64,000 nt of DNA from DATJGR01 sp963735085. GTDB taxonomy: Bacteria; Pseudomonadota; Gammaproteobacteria; Pseudomonadales; Azotimanducaceae. Positions 9,682 through 19,409 of this stretch are shown piece by piece. The position numbers were made by a program, and so were the translations under genes. The notes below the pieces were generated by a model that was given only the letters and a program-made list of their open reading frames with translations, ran no database searches and was not told where the DNA came from. Position 1 is the first letter of the stretch. Each line of letters begins with the position of its first letter. The stretch spans positions 2,542,001 to 2,606,000 of the forward strand of contig CAVTJP010000005.1 in NCBI GenBank assembly GCA_963735085.1, given 5' to 3'.

Positions 9682-9860
9682 GCTGTATTTGCGCAGCCTT
9701 TCCGGTTGCAGGCATCTCTGGCCGCGGCTCGAAATTCAGCGCCGCGCGCGGCCACCGCGATTCGGCGTGCGGTCTGAACGCCATGCGATGGCGCAAACCC
9801 AACTTGCTGTGACCCAGCCAAGCCGCCAGACTCCGCGCCCCTCTATTCAAACGTGCAATC

Positions 9861-11225
9861 GTGAGCGCCTCCGCCGAAGAGTTTCGCGCGCTGGTGCGGC
9901 TGGCGCTGCCATTGATGGCCGCGCAGTTGCTGCAGATGGCGCAGGGCGTGATGGACACCATCATGGCCGGGCATCTGTCTGCGTCGGATCTCGCCGGCAT
10001 CGGACTCGGCCTCAATGTGCTGTGGCCGTCGCAGTTCCTGCTCGGCGGGATTGTGCTGGCGGCGACCCCGATAATTGCGCAGCTGCGTGGTGCGGGGCGC
10101 GCGGCCGACGTTGGCGAAATCGTCCGACAGGGCTCCTGGATCGTGCTGTTCGCGGCGCTGCTGTTGGCGCTGTTCTGGACTCATGTGGAATTCGCCTACG
10201 TGGCGCTGCGCATCGACGCACCAACGCGCACGATTGCGCAGGATTACCTGTACGCGACGAGCTGGGGCGCGCTGCCGCTGCTCGGCTACTTCCTGTTGCG
10301 TTATCTGTGCGAAGGCATGGGCGAGACGCGCCCGGCAATGTTCATGGCCATGGCGGCGCTGCTGTTGAAGCTGCCGCTCAATTACGCGTTCATGTACGGC
10401 CATTGGGGCGCACCGGCGCTCGGCGGAGCGGGCTGCGGCTGGGCGTCCGCGACAATCTGGTGGGCGGAGTTCGGCGGCATGTTGCTCGTCGCACGCTTGC
10501 CTTTTGCGCGGGTAACGGGATTGTTCTCAAAATTCTCGTGGCCCGATTGGACGATCCTGAAGCGATTCGTCGCCGTTGGTGCGCCGATCGGTGCCACGGC
10601 CTTTGCCGAGGTATTCGCGTTCTCGCTGATGGGGCTGCTGCTGGGCCGCTTCGGCCCCGACATGCTCGCCGCGCACCAGATCGCCGGTAATCTCAACGGT
10701 GTCGCTTTCATGGTGCCGCTCGCGCTCGGCATGGCCACGACGATTCGGGTCGGCTACAACGTCGGCGCCAACGATTTCGATCGTGCGCGGCTGGCTGCAC
10801 TCGTTGCAATGAAGACGGCCGCATTGTTCGCGGCTGTCGTCGGCGTGATTCTGCTGTTCGCGCGTTTCTTCATCGTGTCGCTGTTCAGCAACGATCCTGC
10901 AGTCACTGCGCTGGCGGCGACGGTGGCGATCTTCGTTGCCACCTATCAGATCGCCGACGACACCCAGGTGGTCGCGATCGGCGCGTTGCGCGGCTACAAA
11001 GACACCCAGGCGCCGATGTGGATCGCGTTGTTCGGCTACTGGATCGTCGCGGTGCCGATCGGATGCTGGCTCGGCTTCGGCTTGTTCGCCGTGCAGCCGA
11101 TGCGAATCTATGGTTTCTGGAGCGGCATGACGGCGGGACTGGCGTTCGTCGCCGTCGCGGCCACCTATCGGCTATGGCGCACCTCGGGTGATGCCCTGAG
11201 AATCGCTCGCCTCGCAGCGGCCTGA
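9861..11225 (+). CDS. MATE family efflux transporter
   Basis: 454 aa with GTG start at 9861. It has about twelve hydrophobic segments in two homologous halves. The N-terminus (FRALVRLALPLMAAQLLQMAQGVMD) and TIMAGHLSASDLAGIGLG are characteristic of NorM-like MATE proteins, as is ADDTQVVAIGALRGYKDT in the second half. These are Na+ or H+ coupled drug/metabolite antiporters in the inner membrane. It is 180 bp downstream of the efflux operon on the same strand and may have its own promoter; substrate unknown. Confidence 0.92.
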   Translation: MSASAEEFRALVRLALPLMAAQLLQMAQGVMDTIMAGHLSASDLAGIGLGLNVLWPSQFLLGGIVLAATPIIAQLRGAGRAADVGEIVRQGSWIVLFAALLLALFWTHVEFAYVALRIDAPTRTIAQDYLYATSWGALPLLGYFLLRYLCEGMGETRPAMFMAMAALLLKLPLNYAFMYGHWGAPALGGAGCGWASATIWWAEFGGMLLVARLPFARVTGLFSKFSWPDWTILKRFVAVGAPIGATAFAEVFAFSLMGLLLGRFGPDMLAAHQIAGNLNGVAFMVPLALGMATTIRVGYNVGANDFDRARLAALVAMKTAALFAAVVGVILLFARFFIVSLFSNDPAVTALAATVAIFVATYQIADDTQVVAIGALRGYKDTQAPMWIALFGYWIVAVPIGCWLGFGLFAVQPMRIYGFWSGMTAGLAFVAVAATYRLWRTSGDALRIARLAAA

Positions 11226-11486
11226 ACGCGTGTCGCGTGTGGGCAGTGCGCTTTCGCGGCGTCGCGGATTCATTGGAACCGCTGCAGCTCCGCACCGAAC
11301 GACAAACCCGGCTGCGCGGCGAGCACCTCGCTATGATGCCGGGAACTCGTCTAAGATCGGCGCGATGAGCGGTCGTCGGATCTGAGCAAGCATCATCTGC
11401 AGACGCCTGCGTTTGCGCTGGCACTACCGACATCGCTTCAAGAGGCAAAGAACACACGTCAAACTCATCTGTCCGCCCACAATTCG

Positions 11487-13400
11487 ATGACCGATCCCGT
11501 TCTTCCAGTCCGTCCTTTCGCGCAGATCGCCGAAGAGCCTTTCCGTCTGCTGGTTGACAGCATCTCCGACTACGCCATCTTCCTGCTCGACAACGACGGC
11601 CGGGTCGCGAGCTGGAACGCTGGTGCCCGGCGCATCAAGGGCTATCGCGCCGCTGAAATCATCGGTGAATCCTTTGAGCGCTTTTATCCGCCCGACAAGG
11701 TGGCGCAAGGCTGGCCGCGCGTGGCATTGCAACGCGCGCAAGAAATCGGACGATTTGAGGACGAAGGCTGGCGCATCCGTAAGGACGGCTCGCGCTTCTG
11801 GGCCAGTGTGGTGATTACCGCGCTGCGCGATGCCCAGGGCCGGCTGCAGGGTTTCGCGAAGGTCACGCGCGACCTGACCGAGCGGCGCCAGCAAGAGGAG
11901 GCGCTGCGCCGCAGCGAAGAGCAGTTGCGCCTGCTGATGGAGGCGGTGAAGGACCATGCGCTGATCATGCTCGACACGCGTGGCCATGTGCTGGCCTGGA
12001 ACGCTGGCGCCCAGGCGATCACGGGCTACCCGGCCGAGGAGGTCTTGTCGCGCAACATCTTGGCGATCTTCGATCCGGGCGAAGAATCCGCCAGTCAGGT
12101 GAGGCGATCTTTGAATCGGTCGCTTACCAATGGCCGCATCGAGATCGAGGGCCAGTGGAAGCGAAAAGATGGCTCGCAATTCCGGGCCAACGCGCAGATC
12201 ACGCCGATCCTCGGTCCCGACGGCAAGCACCGTGGCTTCGCAGTCGTCACGCGTGACTTATCCGAGCCACTGCGTCTGCTCGAGTTGGAGCAGACCGGTC
12301 GTCGCATGAACGAGTTCATCGCGATGCTGGCCCACGAACTGCGTAACCCATTGGCTGCGATCTTCAACGCCATCAGCGTGATCCAGATGCAACAGACCCT
12401 GCCGGAGGCGGCGCAGCGCATGAGCGACGTGGTCGATCGGCAAGCCCGGCAGCTGACCCGCTTGGTCGATGACCTGCTCGACATCGGACGCGTCGCGACC
12501 GGCAAGATCCCGCTGAGGATGGAATCGGTCGACTACCGCGACGTCGTGCTCACCAGCGTCGAAGCCGCAATGCCGCTGATTCAGGCGCGCGAGCAGGAGT
12601 TGCACGTCGCGGTACCGGAACAAATCACAATGCGCGGCGATCCCAACAGGCTGGCCCAGGCCCTGCAGAACCTGCTGAACAACGCGGCACGTTATACGCA
12701 GCGGGGCGGTAAGATTTCGGTCACCGTCCAGCTGGAAGAGGAGCGCTGCGTGACCCTCGTCGGCGACACGGGCCAGGGCATCGCGCCTGCAGCGCTCGAG
12801 CAGGTATTCGAGCTGTACTGGCAGGAACCGGGCCTGCACCGCGACCCATCGGAAAGCGGTCTTGGCGTGGGCCTGACGTTGGCGCGCAGGGTGGCTGAAA
12901 TGCACGGCGGCACCCTGAGTGCACACAGCGAGGGTCGTGGGCGTGGCGCCACCTTCGAGTTCGTGGTGCCGTACTTGCGGTGGGAGCCGCAATCCACCGC
13001 TGACACCCCGGTCGCATCGGTACGCGGTGACACACTACGTATCCTCGTGGTGGATGATGATCGCGATGTAGCCGACTCGATCCTCATGCTGCTGCAGGAA
13101 CTGAAGCAGGACGGCATTGCGCTGTACTCAGCAGCGGAAGCGCTGCGTGAGGGCCTCGAGTTCGATCCGATGCTCGTGCTGTTGGATCTGAACATGCCGG
13201 ACCGCTCCGGATTCGACCTGATCGACTCGTTGCGCGAGGCCATCACGCACCCGATCTATGTAGCGGCGGTGACCGGCTTTGGGCAGCAGGACGACCGTAA
13301 CCGCACGCGAGCCGCCGGCTTCGACGCACACTTGATCAAACCGGTCTCGGTGGAACAGTTGCGGGAGTTGATCGAGGAGGCGGCAGGCCAGCTGCGGTGA
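11487..13400 (+). CDS. Hybrid sensor histidine kinase/response regulator with two PAS domains
   Basis: 637 aa, no signal peptide or membrane segment, so a cytosolic sensor. Order: PAS 1 (about 15-133, ending VTRDLTERR), PAS 2 (about 143-258, ending VTRDLSE), HisKA with phosphoacceptor His283 in LAHELRNPLAA, HATPase with N-box LQNLLNNAARY and G-boxes GDTGQGIAP and GLGVGLTLARR, then a C-terminal receiver (from about 518) with DDD, phosphoacceptor Asp about 567 in LLDLNMPD and Lys about 618 in HLIKPV. No separate output regulator or Hpt gene is adjacent, so it is an orphan. The ligand sensed is unknown. Confidence 0.93.
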   Translation: MTDPVLPVRPFAQIAEEPFRLLVDSISDYAIFLLDNDGRVASWNAGARRIKGYRAAEIIGESFERFYPPDKVAQGWPRVALQRAQEIGRFEDEGWRIRKDGSRFWASVVITALRDAQGRLQGFAKVTRDLTERRQQEEALRRSEEQLRLLMEAVKDHALIMLDTRGHVLAWNAGAQAITGYPAEEVLSRNILAIFDPGEESASQVRRSLNRSLTNGRIEIEGQWKRKDGSQFRANAQITPILGPDGKHRGFAVVTRDLSEPLRLLELEQTGRRMNEFIAMLAHELRNPLAAIFNAISVIQMQQTLPEAAQRMSDVVDRQARQLTRLVDDLLDIGRVATGKIPLRMESVDYRDVVLTSVEAAMPLIQAREQELHVAVPEQITMRGDPNRLAQALQNLLNNAARYTQRGGKISVTVQLEEERCVTLVGDTGQGIAPAALEQVFELYWQEPGLHRDPSESGLGVGLTLARRVAEMHGGTLSAHSEGRGRGATFEFVVPYLRWEPQSTADTPVASVRGDTLRILVVDDDRDVADSILMLLQELKQDGIALYSAAEALREGLEFDPMLVLLDLNMPDRSGFDLIDSLREAITHPIYVAAVTGFGQQDDRNRTRAAGFDAHLIKPVSVEQLRELIEEAAGQLR

Positions 13401-13411
13401 CGAACGCCGGG

Positions 13412-14344
13412 TCAACGTGATCCGGCTGACGCCGGAGCGAGTTCGACTCGCCATGTGGGCCCGGAGTTCACCTGATGGGTCGCTGCAAAACTCTGCTGGT
13501 TGATCGCAACTGCAAGCATTCCGACGCTGTTGACGTACACGAGCGGTGCTCCCATCGGTACGTCACCGAACGTGTGAGCAAACGGCAGTGTCATTGCGAC
13601 GCGCGAAACGCCCCCTTCCGAGATCGTCAGCCGCAGAAGATCACCGGCATGAACCTTCAGCCGTTCGAACAGCGCCGCGGGAATGTTCGTCCAGACGTTG
13701 CCGAATTGTGGATCGAGTACTGGAATCCCGCCAAAGACGCGACCGCCATCTGCACCTGCTTTTTCGTATTTGATTTCGACAATGCCCGAGCGCAGCAGCG
13801 GCCCCACGTCCTCGAAGTTCATCTTGCCACTCGCGAGCAGCGCGCCGTTGTATGCGTAGACGTCTCGCCCGTGGAACGTGTACGAACCTTCGGATCCGGG
13901 GAGTCGATGCTTTCGCTCGTCAATCTCGCGTACTGCGTCGATTCCGATGCGCTGCGCAACCAGCGTCAGCGTACCGTTGTCCGGGGTCACGATCCTCATG
14001 CCATTCTTCAGGCGCGCAACCACTGACTTACGTGACGTACCGACGCCTGGATCGACGACCGAAACGAATACCGTGTCTTTCGGCCAGTAGTCGACGACGG
14101 CATTCAATCGATACGCGGCTTCCCAAACGTTGTACGCCGGGATTTCGTGCGTCAGATCGTCGATGACGAGTGCGCGATCGACGCTGCGGATGACGCCACG
14201 CATCGCCGCAACGGCCTGGTCTTTTAGACCGAAGTCCGTTTGCAGCACGACGATGCCGGGATCGCCGGAGGGCGATGCGGCAACGGCGGCCGTAGCGAGA
14301 CACAACAGCCAAGCGAGGCCTAGCACAATTCGAAAGCGCAGCAT
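13412..14344 (-). CDS. Exported SAM hydroxide adenosyltransferase-like protein (DUF62 family)
   Basis: 310 aa from ATG 14344. A clear Sec signal (RIVLGLAWLLCLATAAVAA, cleavage about 24) precedes the fold. Family motifs are present: LQTDFGLKDQAVAAMRG near the mature start, SVVDPGVGTSRKSV, RIVTPDNGTL, YTFHGRDVYA and, in the C-terminal barrel, FGNVWTNIP and YVNSVGMLAVAIN. Characterised relatives hydrolyse S-adenosylmethionine to adenosine and methionine, or act as fluorinase/chlorinase. The signal peptide is odd because SAM is cytosolic. It is convergent with the histidine kinase and divergent from the gene at 14411. Confidence 0.82.
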   Translation of the reverse strand: MLRFRIVLGLAWLLCLATAAVAASPSGDPGIVVLQTDFGLKDQAVAAMRGVIRSVDRALVIDDLTHEIPAYNVWEAAYRLNAVVDYWPKDTVFVSVVDPGVGTSRKSVVARLKNGMRIVTPDNGTLTLVAQRIGIDAVREIDERKHRLPGSEGSYTFHGRDVYAYNGALLASGKMNFEDVGPLLRSGIVEIKYEKAGADGGRVFGGIPVLDPQFGNVWTNIPAALFERLKVHAGDLLRLTISEGGVSRVAMTLPFAHTFGDVPMGAPLVYVNSVGMLAVAINQQSFAATHQVNSGPTWRVELAPASAGSR

Positions 14345-14410
14345 GCGCGCGACGATAACGGATGCACTGAACCATTGCGAGGCGCGTGAGCCGCTCCTAG
14401 ACTCCGCCAG

Positions 14411-14830
14411 ATGCTCGACGACGAATCCGAAGCGGCACCGCCTCACCATGACGCGCGCGTCCGGCTGGTCTGGGAACTTGCGGTGCTGCATGTGAAGCTG
14501 CTTGTCGAGGCGCTGCGCGACGTATTTTTGAGCCCGATCTCGATCATTGCAGTCATCTTGGGACTTCTGGCAGGCGGCGAAAAACCGGACGTCTATTTCC
14601 GGCGCGTGCAGCGTTTCGGACGTCGTGCGGACTTATGGCTCAACGTATTCGGCTCGCATCACCGGGGGCCTTCCGCAGACGAAATCGTCCGACCGATAGA
14701 ACAGAAGGTGCTCGCGCAGACGAAGCCCGGCGGCCGATTCGTACGTGGCGCGGGACAGGTGAACCAATTGCTCGATGCGGTCAACCGTAAAAACGCAGGG
14801 GTTAAACCGCCGCAAGACGATGGTCAATGA
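14411..14830 (+). CDS. Conserved hypothetical protein with one membrane segment
   Basis: 139 aa. An acidic start (MLDDESEAAPP) and an amphipathic stretch lead into a single hydrophobic segment (about 40-55, FLSPISIIAVILGLLAGG), followed by a basic, mostly hydrophilic cytoplasmic or periplasmic tail (YFRRVQRFGRRADLWLNVFG). I have no functional family for it. It is divergent from the SAM-hydrolase-like gene with 66 bp between starts and lies 33 bp upstream of the GST gene on the same strand, so it could share its transcript. Confidence 0.65.
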   Translation: MLDDESEAAPPHHDARVRLVWELAVLHVKLLVEALRDVFLSPISIIAVILGLLAGGEKPDVYFRRVQRFGRRADLWLNVFGSHHRGPSADEIVRPIEQKVLAQTKPGGRFVRGAGQVNQLLDAVNRKNAGVKPPQDDGQ

Positions 14831-14863
14831 CCTTTGCCGTCAACGTCGAGTGAGGTAAGCAGA

Positions 14864-15583
14864 TTGGCTACGATCGAACTGTATTCGGGCCCAACCCCGA
14901 ACGGCCGCAAGGTTGCCGTCATGCTCGAAGAATGCGGTCTACCGTATACGGCGAGCTTCATCGACATTCTCGCCGGCGATCAACTGCAACCCGAGTTTCT
15001 CGCGCGCAATCCGAACAACAAACACCCTGTCATCGTCGATCCACACGGTCCCGCAGGCCGGCCGATCACCGTGTGGGAGTCCGGCGCGATTTTGCTTTAT
15101 CTCGCTGAGAAATGCGGCGCGCTGATTCCTCGTGATCCCGAACGCCGCGTCGAGATGTTGAAGTGGCTGTTCTTCCAGGTCGCCAATCAAGGCCCGATGG
15201 CGGGGCAGTACGCACACTTCGGCTTTTACGCGCGCGAGGAGTTTCACTATCCGTATGCGATTGCGCGCTTTCGCAACGAGCTTGATCGGCAAGCGGCGAT
15301 CCTCGACGACCATCTTGCAGCACACGAGTACGTTGCCGACGAGTATTCGATCGCCGACATCGCGCTGCTGCCGTACAGCGTATCGGCATTCGTCGCCGGC
15401 GAATCGGCGCGGCCGAACATCACGCGCTGGAAACGTGCGTTGTTATCGCGCGATGCCGTGCGACGCGGGATGTCGTTCATGGAAGACAAGGTGCAGAAGG
15501 CCACGATGGCGGGCGGTATGCAGGGATTCACCGACGAAATGCGCTCGGTCTTGTTCGGCGAACGCCAGTATCAGCGACGTTAG
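14864..15583 (+). CDS. Glutathione S-transferase family protein (YfcG/Ure2p-like)
   Basis: 239 aa from TTG 14864, chosen because GAGG lies eight bases upstream and the thioredoxin-fold domain starts immediately (LATIELYSGPTPNGRKV). An in-frame TTG at 14834 is the alternative. The TPNGRKVAVMLEECGLPY and NPNNKHPVIVD motifs resemble Ure2p/YfcG-type GSTs, which reduce disulfides with glutathione. The all-alpha C-terminal domain carries the N-capping region YSIADIALLPY. It likely acts in thiol redox or detoxification. Confidence 0.85.
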   Translation: MATIELYSGPTPNGRKVAVMLEECGLPYTASFIDILAGDQLQPEFLARNPNNKHPVIVDPHGPAGRPITVWESGAILLYLAEKCGALIPRDPERRVEMLKWLFFQVANQGPMAGQYAHFGFYAREEFHYPYAIARFRNELDRQAAILDDHLAAHEYVADEYSIADIALLPYSVSAFVAGESARPNITRWKRALLSRDAVRRGMSFMEDKVQKATMAGGMQGFTDEMRSVLFGERQYQRR

Positions 15584-15660
15584 AACGACGATGAGCGTGC
15601 AACCATGGACGACAGTGCCTGCATGGGAGCTGAGCCAGGGTCGCCGCTAACGTTGACAGT

Positions 15661-17061
15661 TCAGTCGTCGCTCTTCTTACGTCGCAGCGTACCCACGATC
15701 TCGAACACCATTCCGGACACCGGCGCGATTCGCGTCACGCGAAAAATCAGCCCGGACACCGACATCGGCCGTACCGGGCGTACTTCGCGCAGCCGCGGCA
15801 GAAACCCGACCGCGACGATCAGCCGCATCAGCGAGGACGCCAGGAACACGCCGTACAGCACGCTCAGCCAGTGGAACGTTGTACCGAACAGCGTGATCTC
15901 GTTGGGCAGGTGCGTGCCGAGGAAGCCGCCGATGACCGCACCGATGAACACCGCCAGCGCCGCCAGCACGTTGTGCGCGGCCATCAGCGTCGCGCGGCGC
16001 GCCGGCGGTGTCAGATCGAAGACGAAGTTCGACGCGCTCAAGCTGAAGCCCGCCCACACTAGACCGCTGATGCATTGCACGCAGAGCAGGTAGTAGTAGT
16101 TCGTCGAGACGACCCACAGCGACGGCATGATCACGATGCTGGCGCCGGTGGTGATCAGAATGAGGCGGTTGCCGAAGATGTCGCTCAAGCGCCCCCAGCG
16201 GTTCAATGTCAGGAACTGCAGCAGCACCGATGCTGCCGAATTCATCATGAACTGCGCATAGCTGAATTGCAGATCCCGCAGCATGTAGAGCGCGAAGAAC
16301 GGTGACGCGATGCCGACAGCAAACTGCATACTGGCGAAGAACAGCGAGAACGGCACCAGATCGGTCGAGCGGATGCCGCGCCACAGATCGATATGCCACG
16401 GTGATTCGAGCGTCGCGACGTGGCCGGGCGGATCGTACATCTGCGCCAGGTGATAGGCCGATTGAAAACGCGCCGCGCATGCAATGGCGAACACGCTCAC
16501 GAAGCCCCAGTATGCAATGTGCAGAGAATCGAACAGTTCGAGGATCAGGCCGCCGGTGATCAGCGCGAAAAAGCTGGCGACGCTCGCGAGTTGTGTGCGC
16601 AGTGCAAAGAAACGCCCGCGACGCGCTTCAGGCACGATATCGCCCATCAAACTGCTCCACTGAGGGGAGCCGAGATTCGGTCCCATGTAGTAGACGATCG
16701 AGCAGATCACCAGCAGCAGCACCGCATCGTCGGGAAACAACAGTGGCAGCAGTGTCAGCGGCACCAGCGTAGAGGCCTGCACCAGCGCGCCGAACACGAT
16801 GATCTGTTTGCGATGTCCGGTGCGGCGCCCGAGCCATGCCGAGAAAAGCTGCATGAACGACGCCAGCAGCGGCGGCAGCGATGCGAGCAAGCCGATCTGC
16901 GCGGTGGTGGCTTTCAGCAGAATAGCGAACGCCGAGAAATAGCCCTCGGCGGCGCCGGTCATCACCGAATACGTGATGCCGTCGTAGAGCGAGTGGCGCA
17001 ACGAACGCTCGACGACAGGGTCTTTCGAGAATTGTTGCGCCGGCAATAGATTCTTGAACAA
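15661..17061 (-). CDS. MFS transporter
   Basis: 466 aa, with TTG at 17061 as the first start in the open frame. About twelve hydrophobic segments are visible. The loop 2-3 motif appears as SAWLGRRTGHRKQ, and QWSSLMGDIVPEARRGRFFALR after TM4 is typical of an uncharacterised MFS branch. The second half includes LNRWGRLSDIFGNRLIL. The substrate is not predictable. It is convergent with the GST gene and divergent from the monooxygenase gene at 17195. Confidence 0.85.
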   Translation of the reverse strand: MFKNLLPAQQFSKDPVVERSLRHSLYDGITYSVMTGAAEGYFSAFAILLKATTAQIGLLASLPPLLASFMQLFSAWLGRRTGHRKQIIVFGALVQASTLVPLTLLPLLFPDDAVLLLVICSIVYYMGPNLGSPQWSSLMGDIVPEARRGRFFALRTQLASVASFFALITGGLILELFDSLHIAYWGFVSVFAIACAARFQSAYHLAQMYDPPGHVATLESPWHIDLWRGIRSTDLVPFSLFFASMQFAVGIASPFFALYMLRDLQFSYAQFMMNSAASVLLQFLTLNRWGRLSDIFGNRLILITTGASIVIMPSLWVVSTNYYYLLCVQCISGLVWAGFSLSASNFVFDLTPPARRATLMAAHNVLAALAVFIGAVIGGFLGTHLPNEITLFGTTFHWLSVLYGVFLASSLMRLIVAVGFLPRLREVRPVRPMSVSGLIFRVTRIAPVSGMVFEIVGTLRRKKSDD

Positions 17062-17194
17062 GGAGATTCCAGCGCGAGTTCGGTGGCGGAAAAGGGGCGA
17101 GATTGTAGGGTAGGGCGCGGGGTTGGCGATACGCGCATTGCAATGGCGCAGCCGGTTCCGCTAAATAGTCTGATAAGAATTTGAGGAGCGTGTC

Positions 17195-19147
17195 ATGGCC
17201 GCTGTACGATTGAACGATCTGACGCCCATTACCGAAGACGACGATGCCATCCGTCGCGCGTTGAAAGAGGCGCATATCCCGTCGCTGATGGCGGCGCTGG
17301 TACACATCACCGGTGACCTCGACATCATCCGGGGCGACATCCGTCCGACGAGCTCGTTCTTCGGCGACGCCCAGGGCGGCATCACGGAGGCGCAACAGGA
17401 ACACATCCGCGAACTCGCGCTGCAGGCATTGCGCAAGTATCGGGATGAGGGCCACAAGCTGCCGCCACCGCCGAGCGATCATATCTTCGAGATGGTGAAC
17501 TTCGTGATCGGTACCGAAGTCGATAGTGACTATGCCGAATTCCTCAGCGCCGAACTGGCAATGGACGACAGTGACCCGTACGGGGTGCCGGAAATCCTAG
17601 CCATCCCGGCCGCGCAGCGTGCGCAGTTCAAGGTGGTCATCGTCGGTTCCGGGATGTCGGGGCTGCTCGCCGGCATCCGTCTGCAGGAAGCCGGCATCTC
17701 CTTCGAGATCATCGAGCGTCATTCGGACGTCGGCGGCACGTGGTATCAGAACACCTATCCAGGGTGTCGTGTCGACAGTCCGAATCACACCTACTCGTAC
17801 AGCTTCCGGCCCAACGACTGGCCACAGCACTACTCGAAGCAGGAAGTGCTGCGGCAGTACTTCGACAAATGTGCCAACGACTACCAGCTGCGCAAACACA
17901 TCCGCTTCGATACCGAAGTAAAATCATGCCGTTACGACGATACAAAAGCGCTGTGGCACGTCGTCGTGCAGAAGGCGGACGGCAAACAGGAGACCTTGAC
18001 GGCGAATGCGGTGATCACCGCAGTCGGTCAATTGAATCGCCCAAAATGGCCGGACATTCCGGGCCAGGATCGCTTCAAGGGCATCTCGTTCCATTCGACC
18101 GAGTGGGAACACGAACACGATCTCACGGGCAAGCGCGTGCTGGTCATCGGTACCGGCGCGAGCGCATTTCAGTTTGCGCCGGAGGTGGCCAAGGTCGCCA
18201 ACGAAGTCGTGGTCTTCCAGCGCACACCGCCGTGGGTGAGCATGACGCCGGAGTACCACGAGAATGTGCCCGACGGAAAGCACTGGTTACTGAATCACGT
18301 GCCGTACTACTCGAAGTGGTACCGGTTCGCGATGTTCTGGCGGATGGCCGAAGGCATTCTCGCGGCGGTGGAGAAAGACCCCGCATGGAACGATCAGACA
18401 CACTCGATCAGTGCCAACAACGATGAACTGCGCAAACTGTTCACGCAGACCCTTGCCGAGTTGTGCGGTGACGACACGGAACTGTTGGAGAAGGTTACGC
18501 CGCAATACCCGCCTGGTGGTAAGCGGATCCTGTTCGACAACGGCAACTGGATTCGCGCGTTGCGTCGCGACAATGTGCAGTTGGTGACGCACCCCATTGC
18601 CGAAATAAACGAGACCGGTGTGAAGACCAAAGACGGTACGCAGTACGATGCCGACGTGCTGATCTACGGCACCGGGTTTCTGGCCAGTCGCTTCCTGTGG
18701 CCGATGCAGGTCACCGGAAAAGGCGGTGTCGACCTTCAAACGCAGTGGAACGGCGATCCGCGCGCGTACCTTGGGGTCACGATTCCGAACTTCCCGAATC
18801 TGTTCTGCCTGTACGGACCGAATACCAATATCGTCGTCAACGGCAGCATCGTGTTCTTCTCGGAGTGCGAAGTGCGCTACGTACTGAACTGCATCCGGGT
18901 GCTGCTGGAGCAAGGCCACGCGGCGCTCGACTGCAAGCAGGACGTGCACGACGCCTACAACCGCAAAATCGACGAAGGCAACTTGATGATGGCCTGGGGC
19001 GCCGCCAACGTGCCAACCTGGTACAAGAACGACAAAGGCCGCGTGACGCAGAACTGGCCGTTTACGCTGGTGGAATTCTGGAACCAGACGCGCGTGCTGA
19101 ATCCGGACGACTATGCGTTCATTGATGCGAACGCTGAGGCGTCTTGA
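17195..19147 (+). CDS. Flavin-dependent Baeyer-Villiger monooxygenase (4-hydroxyacetophenone type)
   Basis: 650 aa, longer than cyclohexanone-type enzymes (about 540) because of an N-terminal extension of about 140 residues, as in 4-hydroxyacetophenone monooxygenase. FAD Rossmann motif GSGMSG is near residue 151, followed by DVGGTWYQNTYPGCRVD. The Baeyer-Villiger fingerprint FxGxxxHxxxW is intact as FKGISFHSTEW (about 294). The NADPH Rossmann motif GTGASA is near 319. Such enzymes insert oxygen next to a ketone to give esters or lactones. Likely roles are catabolism of aryl, cyclic or steroid ketones; substrate not predictable. Confidence 0.92.
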   Translation: MAAVRLNDLTPITEDDDAIRRALKEAHIPSLMAALVHITGDLDIIRGDIRPTSSFFGDAQGGITEAQQEHIRELALQALRKYRDEGHKLPPPPSDHIFEMVNFVIGTEVDSDYAEFLSAELAMDDSDPYGVPEILAIPAAQRAQFKVVIVGSGMSGLLAGIRLQEAGISFEIIERHSDVGGTWYQNTYPGCRVDSPNHTYSYSFRPNDWPQHYSKQEVLRQYFDKCANDYQLRKHIRFDTEVKSCRYDDTKALWHVVVQKADGKQETLTANAVITAVGQLNRPKWPDIPGQDRFKGISFHSTEWEHEHDLTGKRVLVIGTGASAFQFAPEVAKVANEVVVFQRTPPWVSMTPEYHENVPDGKHWLLNHVPYYSKWYRFAMFWRMAEGILAAVEKDPAWNDQTHSISANNDELRKLFTQTLAELCGDDTELLEKVTPQYPPGGKRILFDNGNWIRALRRDNVQLVTHPIAEINETGVKTKDGTQYDADVLIYGTGFLASRFLWPMQVTGKGGVDLQTQWNGDPRAYLGVTIPNFPNLFCLYGPNTNIVVNGSIVFFSECEVRYVLNCIRVLLEQGHAALDCKQDVHDAYNRKIDEGNLMMAWGAANVPTWYKNDKGRVTQNWPFTLVEFWNQTRVLNPDDYAFIDANAEAS

Positions 19148-19165
19148 CGTTATGACGTGATGACG
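19145..19165. promoter_or_regulatory. Triple TGACG direct repeat, candidate antitoxin operator
   Basis: Three copies of TGACG occur at exactly 8-bp spacing (19145, 19153, 19161), ending 13 bp before the antitoxin start; the first overlaps the stop codon of the upstream monooxygenase. RHH antitoxins usually bind short repeated half-sites of this kind to autoregulate. The role is inferred from position and spacing only. Confidence 0.35.
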
Positions 19166-19178
19166 GCACGATGTTGCG

Positions 19179-19409
19179 ATGAAATCGCAGAAGCGGGCAA
19201 CCGTCTATTTTGATGCAGAGGTGCATCGCGCGCTCCGGTTGCGGGCCGCGGCGAATGACCAATCGATCTCCGAAATGGTCAATGATGCAGTGCGGACGGC
19301 CCTTGCAGAAGACGCGGCCGACCTCGATGTGTTCGAGTCGCGAGTCGGAGAGCGCAGCGTGTCGTTTGAGACCGTTTTGAAGGATCTCAAACGGCGTGGC
19401 CGAATATAG
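19179..19409 (+). CDS. Ribbon-helix-helix antitoxin (CopG-like)
   Basis: 76 aa. The N-terminal beta-strand RATVYFDAEVHRALRLRAA and following helices (DQSISEMVNDAVRTAL) fit a ribbon-helix-helix DNA-binding domain; the acidic C-terminus (EDAADLDVFESRVGER) would bind the toxin. Its 3' end overlaps the RelE-like gene by 14 nt, the usual antitoxin-first arrangement. It is expected to neutralise the toxin and repress the operon. Confidence 0.85.
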   Translation: MKSQKRATVYFDAEVHRALRLRAAANDQSISEMVNDAVRTALAEDAADLDVFESRVGERSVSFETVLKDLKRRGRI

